Assembly (NCBI GenBank): GCA_965243345.1
Contig: CBDEUR010000003.1
Location: forward strand, 4,526,001-4,590,000
DNA: 64,000 nucleotides
Origin: Bin52 sp965243345
GTDB taxonomy: Bacteria > Pseudomonadota > Alphaproteobacteria > Thalassobaculales > Thalassobaculaceae
Direction: 5' to 3'
The position numbers and the translations under genes were made by a program. The stretch's first letter is position 1; each line of letters opens with the position of its first letter. Below, one piece after another: positions 8,097-16,399 of this stretch. The notes beneath the pieces are model-generated. The model was not told the DNA's origin. It did no database searches and saw only the letters and a list, made by a program, of their open reading frames with translations.

Positions 8097-8615
8097 ATGC
8101 GACATCTCTTGCTGATCATCCTGGCTCTGGTTCTCGCCCATGCACAACCGGCGCTGGCTGCAAAGGAACTCGGCATCGACGGCGAGCAGCCCAGCCAGTT
8201 CGAGGCCAGGGCAGTCGACGTGCTGTGCGAACTGACCGGGGACTGTCCGCAGGATTGCGGCGGCGGCACCAGGCAGATGGGGCTGCTGACCGATGACGGC
8301 GTCCTGATCCTGGTTGCAAAGAGCAGCACGCTGTTCGCCGGCGGCGTGCTCGACCTGGTGGCGTGGTGCAACCGGCGGGTCGAGGTCGACGGACTGCTGA
8401 TCGATGCCGAGGTGACGCGCTTCTACATGGTGCAGAGGCTGCGGGAGCCCGGAACCGAGAAGTGGACCCGGGCGCGGGCGTTCTCGCACAGCTGGGCGCG
8501 GGCCAACAAGCAGAAGAACGCCAACCGCTGGTTCCGGAAGGACCCGGCCATCAGGGCCCTGATCGAGGAGTTCGGTCCGGTCGGGATACCGGGTGCGGCG
8601 ATCCCGGTCGACTGA
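8097..8615 (+). CDS. Secreted small protein, related in layout to the preceding gene
   Basis: A 172-residue protein with a signal peptide (residues 1-21, cleavage near ALA). The mature region shows AVDVLCELTGDCPQDC, then a beta-rich stretch ending RVEVDGLLI and a Trp/Lys-rich C-terminus. The order Cys, short gap, CxxxC, strand-rich segment, V-x-V-x-G-x-L-I parallels the preceding protein, so the two may be diverged duplicates. The start lies four bases after the previous stop, which implies translational coupling. Clustered cysteines in an exported protein suggest metal binding or disulphides; the function is unknown. Confidence 0.72.
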   Translation: MRHLLLIILALVLAHAQPALAAKELGIDGEQPSQFEARAVDVLCELTGDCPQDCGGGTRQMGLLTDDGVLILVAKSSTLFAGGVLDLVAWCNRRVEVDGLLIDAEVTRFYMVQRLREPGTEKWTRARAFSHSWARANKQKNANRWFRKDPAIRALIEEFGPVGIPGAAIPVD

Positions 8616-9101
8616 GCGGGTGGCGATACCGGACCGTCACGCAGAGTGGCCGCGGCGCGGGAAGGCTGTCACGGGTTCGGGCCGTTTGGCCTCGATGATC
8701 TCGCCGGACGGCACCGGAGGCCGGCGCTGCTGCAGGGGCACGCTATAGCCGGGACCGACACCCGCTGGTCGTCGATATCAGAGCCCTGAGTGCAGACAGC
8801 GGTGGACGCAATCGCCGCCGAGCAGGTTCGGGACCGGTTCACGTCCGTGGCCGAGACCCCGGCGCCGCCAACCTCGCCATGCCGGTACCGTCCAGCATGA
8901 TGCGCATGGCCGGGCTGTGGGGCTACTGCCGCCACGACTCCGGTTCGTGCAATAACAGCCGAAGGTGGCAGCCGCCGTTCATCGGTGCCGGCGCGACCCA
9001 GGGCAGGGTCTGGCCGCCAGGAGCGCGGCGCGGACACGGACCCATGCGGCGTCCGCGCTCCGGCACGGGACGGCGCCCGGGCGGACCGAACGCCGCCCCC
9101 G
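8616..9101. other. Intergenic region, no gene recognised
   Basis: About 490 bp with open frames on both strands but no family resemblance and no ribosome-binding site in front of them. It lies directly downstream of the orphan barrel fragment on the reverse strand and may be decayed coding sequence. Confidence 0.5.
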
Positions 9102-9365
9102 TCACCAACGAATGGCGCCCCTGAGCATCACCCCGTGCTCGGACGGTTCGTTGCCGTTGGCTGCCTCCCGCCGCGTCGCGTCGAGACTGACCTCGAACCC
9201 GGGGTCGCCCGGCAGCACCGACGTCAGCCGCCAGCCGAGGCGATATTCGCGTGCCGTGTCCGAGAGCCCGAAGACCACGTTCGGCGTGCCCGCGGACGCA
9301 AACTGGCCCCTTGCCACCATATGTTGATGTTCGAGTATTCCCCGGCCCAACATACCTGCAAGCAA
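9102..9365 (-). pseudogene. Autotransporter-type outer-membrane beta-barrel, C-terminal fragment
   Basis: The reverse-strand frame of 87 residues ends like an outer-membrane barrel. It has alternating strands (FGLSDTAREYRLGWRLTS, then GFEVSLDATRREAAN) and a closing strand MLRGAIRW with the terminal aromatic residue needed for barrel insertion. The last strands of large alphaproteobacterial autotransporter barrels look like this. The passenger and most of the barrel are missing: upstream sequence belongs to the VapBC-type pair on the other strand. I therefore read it as a truncated gene end left by a deletion or insertion. Confidence 0.55.
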
Positions 9366-9444
9366 AATCTCGCGCCGCTCATGTAATCTTGCATGGGGCG
9401 TGACGACGCGTTACCAATATGCTAGCAATATTGGAGACAGGCCG

Positions 9445-9705
9445 ATGGCAGCAATCCATGTGCGGCAACTCGACGACGAGGTGGTGGCCCGCCTCAAGCG
9501 ACGCGCCTCGTCGAACAACCGTTCCTTCGAGGGCGAGGTGCGCCACATCCTGGAATGCGCCGCCGCCGATGACATGGCGGCGAAGCGCGCCAGGTTCCTG
9601 GAAGCCTCGGACCGGCTGCGGGAGAAGACCAGGGGCCGCAAGCAGACCCCGGCGGAAGTGCTGATCCGCGAGGACCGCGACCGCGGCCACCGCGAGGACT
9701 TCTGA
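9445..9705 (+). CDS. Ribbon-helix-helix antitoxin (FitA/VapB type)
   Basis: An 86-residue protein beginning MAAIHVRQLDDEVVARLKRRA, the pattern of FitA-like Arc-type ribbon-helix-helix antitoxins: a short beta strand for operator DNA, then helices with SFEGEVRHIL. The basic, disordered C-terminus would wrap the toxin. The ATG at 9445 follows GGAG; an upstream start at 9400 is possible but adds non-conserved residues. The stop overlaps the toxin start by one base (TGATG), as usual for such pairs. The complex normally represses its own promoter, which would lie just before 9445. Confidence 0.85.
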   Translation: MAAIHVRQLDDEVVARLKRRASSNNRSFEGEVRHILECAAADDMAAKRARFLEASDRLREKTRGRKQTPAEVLIREDRDRGHREDF

Positions 9706-10133
9706 TGCGCTTCGTGGTCGATGCGAGCGTGGCGGTCAAGTTGCTGGTCGACGAGCCCGGTTCGGATGCCGCACGGAAACTGGCGGCGAGCGGGCAGGAG
9801 CTGCACGCGCCGCGACTGATGGTTTCCGAGGCTGCCAGTGCGCTGTGGCGCAAGGCGCGGCAGGGTCAGATCGAGCGCGCCGATGCCGGCGCCGCCATGG
9901 CCTCGCTGTCCGACATGCCGGTGCTCTGGAACGACGACGAGACCGTCGGCGCGGACGCGGTTCGTCTGGCGGTGGCCCTCGACCACCCGGTTTACGACTG
10001 CGTGTATGTCGCGCTGGCGCATCGCATCGGCGCGACGGTGGTGACGGCGGACCGTCGATTCGTGACGGCGGTTGCACCGACAGAGCATGGCGAGGCCGTG
10101 ATGACACTCGCCGATTACGCGGAAGCGCGATGA
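9705..10133 (+). CDS. vapC: PIN-domain ribonuclease toxin, VapC family
   Basis: A 142-residue PIN-domain protein with all four acidic residues of the Mg-dependent active site: D6 in VVDASVA, E42 in VSEAAS, D98 in VYDCVYVALA and D116 in VTADRRF. VapC toxins cut tRNA or rRNA and stop translation until bound by the antitoxin. Active-site completeness and the overlapping antitoxin gene indicate a functional module. It lies in an accessory patch next to a broken recombinase, consistent with arrival on a mobile element. Confidence 0.9.
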   Translation: MRFVVDASVAVKLLVDEPGSDAARKLAASGQELHAPRLMVSEAASALWRKARQGQIERADAGAAMASLSDMPVLWNDDETVGADAVRLAVALDHPVYDCVYVALAHRIGATVVTADRRFVTAVAPTEHGEAVMTLADYAEAR

Positions 10134-10306
10134 GCGCGGAGATTTTTCGACCATACCCTGGGGGGCGCATGCGGCGCCTGACGGTGCCTGTAGGGTGCAA
10201 GGGATTGATTTCATGCAGGAAATCCCCATGCCCGGCGGTTTGACAAAGCCAAATCGCAGGGACAGGTCTGCTCTCGCGGACGCACAGGTGCGGGAGAGCG
10301 GCAGGC

Positions 10307-10588
10307 ATGGAGACGGGCAGCGACGACGGCGCGCGCGGGGACTTTCGCCGCGCCGCGGCCCACGACAGCCCCGGCCCGGAAGCGCGGATCGAGGATGCGG
10401 TGATGCGCCTCGCCCGGCTGCTCGGCCGGCAGATTGCGCGCGAGCATGTCCAGCAACCCGAAGCCGCCAACGACAATGCGCCGACCAGGGAGGCTCGCGA
10501 ACTACAGGCGACCGGAGACCATGACCCTGCGCTGCGCCCTCTGCGCCCGCTATTCGTCCGACCAGCAAAGCACGGCTTCCATCGATGA
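10307..10588 (+). CDS. Small protein that precedes serine-recombinase genes
   Basis: A 93-residue frame whose middle (ARIEDAVMRLARLLGRQIARE, followed by AANDN) resembles small proteins often found just before large serine recombinases in alphaproteobacteria. The ATG at 10307 has GGAGAG upstream. Past about residue 60 the sequence overlaps the recombinase start in another frame and loses resemblance, so the 3' end may be altered. The function is not known. As the neighbouring recombinase is broken, this is probably a leftover of the same element. Confidence 0.5.
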   Translation: METGSDDGARGDFRRAAAHDSPGPEARIEDAVMRLARLLGRQIAREHVQQPEAANDNAPTREARELQATGDHDPALRPLRPLFVRPAKHGFHR

Positions 10589-11208
10589 CCAGTTCCGCAT
10601 CTGCCGCGAGCGCGCGGAGCGCGGGAGCTGGAAGGTCGTCGGGACCTGCAAGCTACAAGGACTGCGCCATCTCCGGCGACAGCCTGATCCTGCGTCCCGG
10701 CGTCCAGACGCTGCCGGAGGACGCGCGGCGGGGCGCGTTCGAGATCGTCGTCGCGGAGGCGCTCGACCGGGTGAGCCGCGACCAGGCCGATGTCGCGACC
10801 CTCTACAAGCATCTGCGCTTCGCCGGCGTCATGATCTTCGCGGTCTCGGCGGGCGAAGGCGAGATCAACGAGCTGCATGTCGGCCTCAAGGGCACCATGA
10901 ACGCGCTGTTCCTCGAGGACCTCGCGGCCAAGACCCGCCGGGGGCTCCCCGGGTCGAGGCCTGCAAGTCGGGCGGCGGCATCTGCTACGGCTACGACGTG
11001 GTGAAGCTGCACGACGCCGCCGGCGAGCCCATCCGGGGCGAGCGCACCGTGCTCACCCCCGGCGAGAGGCGCGGCCAGATGGACGCCGCGCTCCGCGGTG
11101 ACCTCGGCACCATCCTCGAATGCTCCGGCAGCGGCAGGGGGAAGGGGGCGACCGACACTCCCAGATATGGAAGGTCGGTCTCGGTGGTATCGGGGGCGCG
11201 CTACCGCA
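10521..11208 (+). pseudogene. Large serine recombinase, frameshifted and internally deleted
   Basis: The N-terminus begins MTLRCALCARYSSDQQS with the catalytic Ser of the resolvase domain. Near 10650 the family sequence jumps to another frame (SGDSLILRPG, FEIVVAEALDRVSRDQADV, LHVGLKGTMNALFLEDLA), and near 10955 it returns to the first frame (SGGGICYGYDVV). After about 11060 it passes straight to what looks like the extreme C-terminus (ALRGDLGTILEC), skipping the zinc-ribbon and DNA-binding regions. Two frameshifts and a large internal deletion make it inactive. It marks an old integrated element around the toxin-antitoxin genes. Confidence 0.75.
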
Positions 11209-11257
11209 GGGCAGCTGATGAACCATCACGTCGATTGAAAACCCGGGTTACTGTTCG

Positions 11258-11857
11258 ATGCAGGCTGCGATGAGCGGGTGGTGCCGGCGCCTCGCCGCCA
11301 TCCTGGTCCTGGCGCTGGCTGTACCGGCGAGCAGGGCGGCTGACGCTCCGGGGCCGCCCGCAACCCTGTTCGGCGGTCCGTTCGAACTGGTCGATCACCA
11401 CGGCCGCGCGGTGACCGACCGCGACTTTCGCGGCCGCCACATGCTGGTCTACTTCGGCTATACCGGCTGTCCCGACCTTTGCCCGGTCGACCTTGCGAAC
11501 ATCTCGCTCGCACTCGACGAACTGGGCGGGCTCGCTGATCGGGTCCAGCCCCTGTTCATCACCGTCGATCCGGCCCGCGACGATCCGCAGACACTGCGCG
11601 ACTACCTGGGCGCACTGCACCCCTCCCTCCTCGGCCTGACCGGAAGCGAGCACCAGGTCGCCGAGGCGGCCCGGCACTACCGGGTTCACCGGTCCCGTTT
11701 CAGGGCCGAGGGACATGACGCGGACGAGTATTTCGTCGACCACTCGACGCTCACCTGCCTGATGGGGCCCGATGGCGCCTTCGTCACCCTGCTGCCGCAC
11801 GCGACACCGCCGGAGCGGATTGCCGGCATCCTGCGCCGCTACCTCGCTGCAGACTGA
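11258..11857 (+). CDS. SCO1/SenC family copper/thiol protein
   Basis: A 199-residue exported protein with an N-terminal hydrophobic signal (residues ~11-28). It has the thioredoxin-like SCO fold with the copper-binding pair C71 and C75 in CPDLCP and the third ligand H162 in DHST. SCO proteins deliver copper to the CuA centre of cytochrome c oxidase or reduce its cysteines in the periplasm. No oxidase gene is adjacent. The start could also be the second Met (residue 5). It is convergent with the flavin reductase-like gene, only three bases apart, with no clear terminator between. Confidence 0.9.
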   Translation: MQAAMSGWCRRLAAILVLALAVPASRAADAPGPPATLFGGPFELVDHHGRAVTDRDFRGRHMLVYFGYTGCPDLCPVDLANISLALDELGGLADRVQPLFITVDPARDDPQTLRDYLGALHPSLLGLTGSEHQVAEAARHYRVHRSRFRAEGHDADEYFVDHSTLTCLMGPDGAFVTLLPHATPPERIAGILRRYLAAD

Positions 11858-11860
11858 CCG

Positions 11861-12478
11861 TCAGTCGGGCCGGCCCATCGCGTAGACCTCGCTGATGGTG
11901 GCGAAGTCCATGTAACCCAGCCGGGAGACCGGACGGTACCGGGTCACGTCGACCAGCCCGTCGCTGATGATGCTGTCGTCGACGTGGATCCCCAGGACCT
12001 CGCCGAAGATCACCCAGTTCTCGCGGCCGTCGCGCCGGGATGGCATCTGCACGCTCTGCAGGTGGCGGCACTCGAGGTGCGCGGGCGCGCCCCGGACCCG
12101 CAGCGGCCTGACCAGCCGCGACGGTTCGCCGACCAGGCCGCTGACCGGCATCTCGTCCTCGCCGTAGGGCAGGTGCAGGGAGGAGGTATTCATCGCCTCG
12201 CGCTGGTCGTGGCCGACGATGGAGCAGACGAACTCCCCGGTGCGTTCGACATTGACCTGGCTGTCCTTGCGCGCACCGTTGTCGGGCCGGGTGCTCGAGG
12301 CAAACATGACACAGGGTGGGTCATTGGAGACCGCGTTGAAGAAACTGTACGGCGCGAGGTTGGTCACGCCTTCCTCGTTCATGGTCGAAATCCAGCCGAT
12401 CGGGCGCGGAGACACGAACGCCTTGAACGGGTCGTGGCGCAGGCCGTGTTCGCGATGGGTGCCAGGAGTGAAGAACAT
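11861..12478 (-). CDS. Flavin reductase-like FMN-binding protein
   Basis: A 205-residue protein of the flavin reductase split-barrel family: SPRPIGWISTMNEEGVTNLAPYSFF near the start is the classic FMN-binding segment, followed by PPCVMFAS and GEFVCSIV. Members bind FMN and either reduce flavin for a partner oxygenase or have other flavin roles; no oxygenase is adjacent. I chose the ATG at 12478 (MFFTPG); an alternative start at 12496 adds six residues. It lies 28 bases after the COG0523 GTPase on the same strand, so both may share a transcript. Confidence 0.85.
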   Translation of the reverse strand: MFFTPGTHREHGLRHDPFKAFVSPRPIGWISTMNEEGVTNLAPYSFFNAVSNDPPCVMFASSTRPDNGARKDSQVNVERTGEFVCSIVGHDQREAMNTSSLHLPYGEDEMPVSGLVGEPSRLVRPLRVRGAPAHLECRHLQSVQMPSRRDGRENWVIFGEVLGIHVDDSIISDGLVDVTRYRPVSRLGYMDFATISEVYAMGRPD

Positions 12479-12506
12479 TGCGTGGCCTTTCGTCACCGGG
12501 GGTGGG

Positions 12507-13619
12507 CTACACGAAGTCGAGTGCGAGGTAGGAGTTCATCACCTTCTCCATGGTGTCGCGGTCGAGGTCACGCACGATGAAGACCAGGCGGGAACGCCGG
12601 TCGTCGTCCGGCCACTCATCGATCTTCGCCGGCGGGTGGAACATGTGCTGGACGGCATGGACCACCACCGGCTGGTCGTCGAGCTCGACGATGTTCAGCA
12701 GTCCCTTGATGCGCAGGATGTTGGCCCCGTGGGTCTGGGCCACCATGTCGAGTGCACCGGCGATCTTCGACCAGTTGAGCGGTTCGTCGAAGGTGAGCAC
12801 GAAGCTGCGGATGTGGTCGTCGTGCCGGTTGACGTCGTGATGATGATGGTCGTGGTGATGACCATCCCCCTGGTCATGATCGTGATGGTGCTCATGCCCG
12901 TGGTGATGGACATGACCTTCCGTGTCCCGGTAGGCCTCCTCCCTCAGCCAGCGGGCGACATCGGCAGTCTTGGTCTTCGGGTTGTAAAGACCGGCATCGA
13001 ACAGGTCGGCAGGGCTGGCCTCGCCGTGAACCGCCTCGATCACGCGGGCCGACGGGTTCAGATCCGAAATCCTCGTGCGAACCGTGGCCACGGTCCCGGG
13101 ATCGGTGACATCGGTCTTGCTGAGTACGATCCGGTCCGCCACCGCCGCCTGCTTGACGGACTCGAACTGCCGGTCGAACTGCAACATGGCGTGGTAGGTG
13201 TCGACCACGGTGATGACGCCGTCAAGCGAATACCGGCCGATCAGGAACGGGTCGGCCATCATGGTGTGCAGGATCGGCGCCGGGTCGGCGAGGCCGGTGG
13301 TCTCGATCACGAGGCGTTCGAACTGCGGAATCTCGCCGGAACTGCGCCGCGCCATCAGGGTCCGCATGGTATCGACCAGGTCGCCGCGAACGGTGCAGCA
13401 CAGGCAGCCGCTGTTCAGAAGAACGGTGTCCTCGTCGGCGCTGACCACCAGGGCGTCGTCGATACCGACCTCGCCGAACTCGTTCACGATCACCGCGACC
13501 CGGTCCATGTCCTCGTGCCGCATCAGCCGCGACAGCAGGGTCGTCTTGCCGCTGCCGAGAAAGCCGGTGAGGATCGAGACGGGAACCCGTTCCTGGGGAG
13601 TGTGGGTGCTCTGCGACAT
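12507..13619 (-). CDS. COG0523 (CobW-type) GTPase, metallochaperone-like
   Basis: A 370-residue G3E GTPase with the P-loop GFLGSGKT (residues 19-26), the metal-binding GCLCC (71-75), a Walker B region ending ETTGLADP and the SKTD base-specificity motif. A very His-rich loop (about residues 226-261, many HHH and HDH runs) precedes the C-terminal CobW_C domain. Such proteins use GTP to hand metals, most often zinc, to client enzymes; cobalamin or nitrile hydratase activation are other known roles. A cobalt-type nitrile hydratase occurs elsewhere in the window but is 26 kb away, so a link is only speculative. Confidence 0.92.
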   Translation of the reverse strand: MSQSTHTPQERVPVSILTGFLGSGKTTLLSRLMRHEDMDRVAVIVNEFGEVGIDDALVVSADEDTVLLNSGCLCCTVRGDLVDTMRTLMARRSSGEIPQFERLVIETTGLADPAPILHTMMADPFLIGRYSLDGVITVVDTYHAMLQFDRQFESVKQAAVADRIVLSKTDVTDPGTVATVRTRISDLNPSARVIEAVHGEASPADLFDAGLYNPKTKTADVARWLREEAYRDTEGHVHHHGHEHHHDHDQGDGHHHDHHHHDVNRHDDHIRSFVLTFDEPLNWSKIAGALDMVAQTHGANILRIKGLLNIVELDDQPVVVHAVQHMFHPPAKIDEWPDDDRRSRLVFIVRDLDRDTMEKVMNSYLALDFV

Positions 13620-13665
13620 GGTCCTGACTCCGATCGCCTTCAGGATGTGTGGTTCGCGGACCCTC

Positions 13666-14358
13666 TCAGCCTTCTGCCCCGGTCACGAGGGACAGCAGCC
13701 GTGCGGCGGCGGTCAGTTCCGCCTTGCGCTTCGACGGTCCGGTCGCGGTCTGCGGCGGATGGCCGCGGACCGTGACCTGGATGGTGAAGACCGGGGCGTG
13801 TGGCGGTCCGCTGCACTCGATCACCTCGTAGTCCGGCGTTGCGAGCCGGCGTCCCAGCGCCCATTCCTGGAGCGCCGATTTGGGATCGACCGGTGGTGTG
13901 CGTTCCAGGTCGATCTGCGTGCTCCAGTGCCGAAGCACGAGTTCGCGCGCCGCCTCCAGTCCGGCGTCAAGATAGACACCCGCGATGACGGCCTCCAGCG
14001 CGTCGGCAAGCACGCTGTCGCGGGATCGAAGGGCATCGTCGTGGCGGTGCGCCGGGATGACCAGGAAACGGCCGAGGTCGAGGCGTCGGGCAACGGCGGC
14101 AAGCGTGTCCCGGCTGACCAGCGAGTTAAGCCGTCGCGTCATCGCGCCTTCCGGCTCGTCGGCAAACCGTCGCATCAGCGTCTCGGCGATGACCAGCCCG
14201 AGCACCCGGTCGCCCAGGAATTCGAAACGTTCGTAGGCGAGCGAGGCCGCAGCACCGGTGCTCGAGTGGGTGACCGCCCGGCGCAACAGGCCCCGGTCGG
14301 AAAACCGGTGGCCCAGACGGGTCTCGAGGTCCCCGAGCTGGCCCCGCCGCGCGCTCAT
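13666..14358 (-). CDS. rnc: Ribonuclease III
   Basis: A 230-residue double-strand-specific RNase for rRNA and mRNA processing. The signature YERFEFLGDRVLG (with E46 and D50) and the second acidic cluster DSVLADALEAVIAGVYLD are present, followed by a C-terminal dsRNA-binding domain (DPKSALQEWA to the end). The ATG at 14358 overlaps the lepB stop as ATGA. In many alphaproteobacteria era follows rnc; here a COG0523 gene follows after a 46-base gap. Confidence 0.95.
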   Translation of the reverse strand: MSARRGQLGDLETRLGHRFSDRGLLRRAVTHSSTGAAASLAYERFEFLGDRVLGLVIAETLMRRFADEPEGAMTRRLNSLVSRDTLAAVARRLDLGRFLVIPAHRHDDALRSRDSVLADALEAVIAGVYLDAGLEAARELVLRHWSTQIDLERTPPVDPKSALQEWALGRRLATPDYEVIECSGPPHAPVFTIQVTVRGHPPQTATGPSKRKAELTAAARLLSLVTGAEG

Positions 14359-15104
14359 CGGATGAGAGTGAACAGCCGGCCGAATCGGATCGCCCGCGGC
14401 CAGTTCCAGACTTCCCACCAGGACCAGCGGGTGTCCCAGGCCCAGAACAGGATGTCGGCACGTCCGACCAGGTTGCGCTTCGGCACCATGCCGACACTCG
14501 GGTCGCGGCTGTCGACCGAGTTGTCGCGGTTGTCGCCCATCATGAAATAGTGGCCGTCAGGGACGTGGAAGACCGCGGTGTTGTCCGACAGGCCTCGATC
14601 GCCCCGGGTCTCCAGTATCTCGTGTTCGCGGCCGTTCGGAAGGGTCTCGACATAACGCGGGACCTCGACGTTGCGGCCGAAGAGATCCTTGGCGACCATG
14701 GGGTCGATCGCCCTGCGGCCGGCCGGGATGCCGTTGATGTGCAACACGCCGCCGGCGACCTGGATCCGGTCTCCGGGCAGGCCGATCAGGCGCTTGATGA
14801 AGTCGGTTCCCGGGTCGGTCGGTTTCTTGAACACGACCACGTCGCCGCGTTCCGGCTCGGTAAACAGGATCCGGCCGGGGATGAGCGGCAGGGAGAACGG
14901 AAGCGAGTAGCGGCTGTAGCCGTAGGAGAGCTTGGAGACGAACAGGAAATCGCCGACCAGCAGCGTCGGGATCATCGATCCCGACGGGATGTTGAATGGC
15001 TCGTAGGCAAAGGTCCGGATGCCGAGTGCGATCAGGACCGCGAAGACGATGGTACGGACGAACTCCATGATGCCGCCGGGTTTGGACTCAGTGGCCTGGC
15101 GCAT
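14355..15104 (-). CDS. lepB: Signal peptidase I
   Basis: A 249-residue inner-membrane serine protease that removes signal peptides of exported proteins. One N-terminal helix (residues ~15-32) is followed by the catalytic Ser S43 in IPSGSMIPTLL and the general-base Lys K104 in DFIKRLIGLPGDR; GDNRDNSVDSR is the third conserved box. I chose the ATG at 15104, which gives the usual short basic N-terminus (KPGG before the helix); an internal ATG at 15068 would remove it. It overlaps rnc by four bases. Confidence 0.95.
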   Translation of the reverse strand: MRQATESKPGGIMEFVRTIVFAVLIALGIRTFAYEPFNIPSGSMIPTLLVGDFLFVSKLSYGYSRYSLPFSLPLIPGRILFTEPERGDVVVFKKPTDPGTDFIKRLIGLPGDRIQVAGGVLHINGIPAGRRAIDPMVAKDLFGRNVEVPRYVETLPNGREHEILETRGDRGLSDNTAVFHVPDGHYFMMGDNRDNSVDSRDPSVGMVPKRNLVGRADILFWAWDTRWSWWEVWNWPRAIRFGRLFTLIR

Positions 15105-15187
15105 GGTTCCGTCCCGTCCAAGGTCGTCGGTACTCCCGGGCTGTCCACGCCCAGTCCTGCCGGTACGCGGCGGCTGATGCGGCTGAC

Positions 15188-15637
15188 TTATGACCGAATT
15201 CCCGCCGGGCGGCAAGCGCCCGACCGGGCCCGGTGCTGCGCCGGGGTCTCGGCGGAGATCACCACGAACGCCTGGGCGTACGGCGGTTCGTCTGTGAGCG
15301 CGAGGTCGATCCTGGGACACATGTCGGGCGGCGTCAGTGCCGCGAGGCGACGCGCGGCGGCGCCGGTCACCGTCATGACCGGCTTGCCGGCGGCGGTGTT
15401 GCCGACCCGCAGTTCCCGCCAGGCTATGCCGCGCCGGCTGTCCTCGCCCAGCGCCTTCCACAGCGCTTCCTTGGCGGCGAAACGCTTTGCGTACACCGCG
15501 CCGCGCAGGGCCTTGTCGTCGGCGTAGGCCTGTTCCTCGCAGGTAAACACCCGGTGGGTAAACCGGGAGCCGAACCGTTTCAGGGTTCGGTCGATGCGCC
15601 GGATATCGACGAGGTCGCTGCCGATCCCGATGATCAT
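15188..15637 (-). CDS. acpS: Holo-acyl-carrier-protein synthase
   Basis: A 149-residue phosphopantetheinyl transferase that activates acyl carrier protein from CoA. The Mg-binding residues are D8 in IGSDLVDI and E57 in FAAKEALWKALG. The C-terminus is about 20 residues longer than usual, with a low-complexity Arg/Ala tail. Its ATG overlaps the pdxJ stop as ATGA, a pdxJ-acpS coupling common in proteobacteria. Confidence 0.95.
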   Translation of the reverse strand: MIIGIGSDLVDIRRIDRTLKRFGSRFTHRVFTCEEQAYADDKALRGAVYAKRFAAKEALWKALGEDSRRGIAWRELRVGNTAAGKPVMTVTGAAARRLAALTPPDMCPRIDLALTDEPPYAQAFVVISAETPAQHRARSGACRPAGIRS

Positions 15638-16383
15638 CGGGCGGTATCCGGTGCGCCGGCGCGGGCGGCTTCCATCAGCAGGAGCATGCGTCCGACGACT
15701 TCCGCAAGCCCGGTGAACACCGCAGCGCCAACCAGGAAATGACCGATGTTGAGTTCGGACAGTGTCGCGATGGCCGCGACGCGACCGACGGTCTCGAAGT
15801 CGAGACCGTGGCCGGCGTGGCACTCGAGGCCGAGCCGGTCCGCATGCGCTGCCGCATCGGCCAGGCGGGCAAATTCCCGGTCCTGTTCGGGGCCGCGTGC
15901 GCTGCAGTAGCTGCCGGTGTGCAGTTCGACCACCGGGGCTCCGACGGCGACGGCGGCCTCGAGCTGGGCCGGGTCGGCCTCGATGAACAGCGAGACCCGG
16001 CTGCCGGATTCGGCAAGCGCCTGACAGGTATCGCGCAGCCGGTCGCGCTGGCCGGCGACATCAAGTCCGCCCTCCGTGGTCACCTCCTCGCGGCGCTCCG
16101 GCACCAGGCAGACCGCATGCGGCCGGTGCCGCCGGGCGATCCCGATCATCTCGGAGGTCGCCGCCATTTCCAGGTTGAGCGGGACCTCGAGTTCGTCGAT
16201 CAGGCGGGCGATGTCCTCGTCGCGGATGTGGCGGCGGTCCTCGCGAAGATGTGCGGTGATCCCGTGCGCCCCGGCGCCGACGGCGGTGTGCGCGGCCCGG
16301 ACCGGATCGGGGTGGGTACCGCCGCGGGCGTTGCGGATCGTGGCCACGTGGTCGACGTTGATGCCAAGTCGCAGGGGGGACAT
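15634..16383 (-). CDS. pdxJ: Pyridoxine 5'-phosphate synthase
   Basis: A 249-residue TIM-barrel enzyme that joins 3-amino-2-oxopropyl phosphate and deoxyxylulose 5-phosphate to make pyridoxine phosphate. Conserved blocks are LGINVDHVATIRNARGG at the start, HLREDRRHI, LCLVPE-type CLVPERREE, and HAGHGL near residue 192. Its deoxyxylulose phosphate substrate comes from the pathway that also supplies Dxr, encoded later in the window. It starts 16 bases after the RelA/SpoT homologue. Confidence 0.96.
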   Translation of the reverse strand: MSPLRLGINVDHVATIRNARGGTHPDPVRAAHTAVGAGAHGITAHLREDRRHIRDEDIARLIDELEVPLNLEMAATSEMIGIARRHRPHAVCLVPERREEVTTEGGLDVAGQRDRLRDTCQALAESGSRVSLFIEADPAQLEAAVAVGAPVVELHTGSYCSARGPEQDREFARLADAAAHADRLGLECHAGHGLDFETVGRVAAIATLSELNIGHFLVGAAVFTGLAEVVGRMLLLMEAARAGAPDTAR

Positions 16384-16399
16384 GGTGGCGTTCTCCCGT

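Noticed and set aside
12840..12930. Apparent short tandem repeats (gtggtgatg-like units)
   Set aside because: They are the complement of the His-rich loop of the COG0523 GTPase and explained by its codons.
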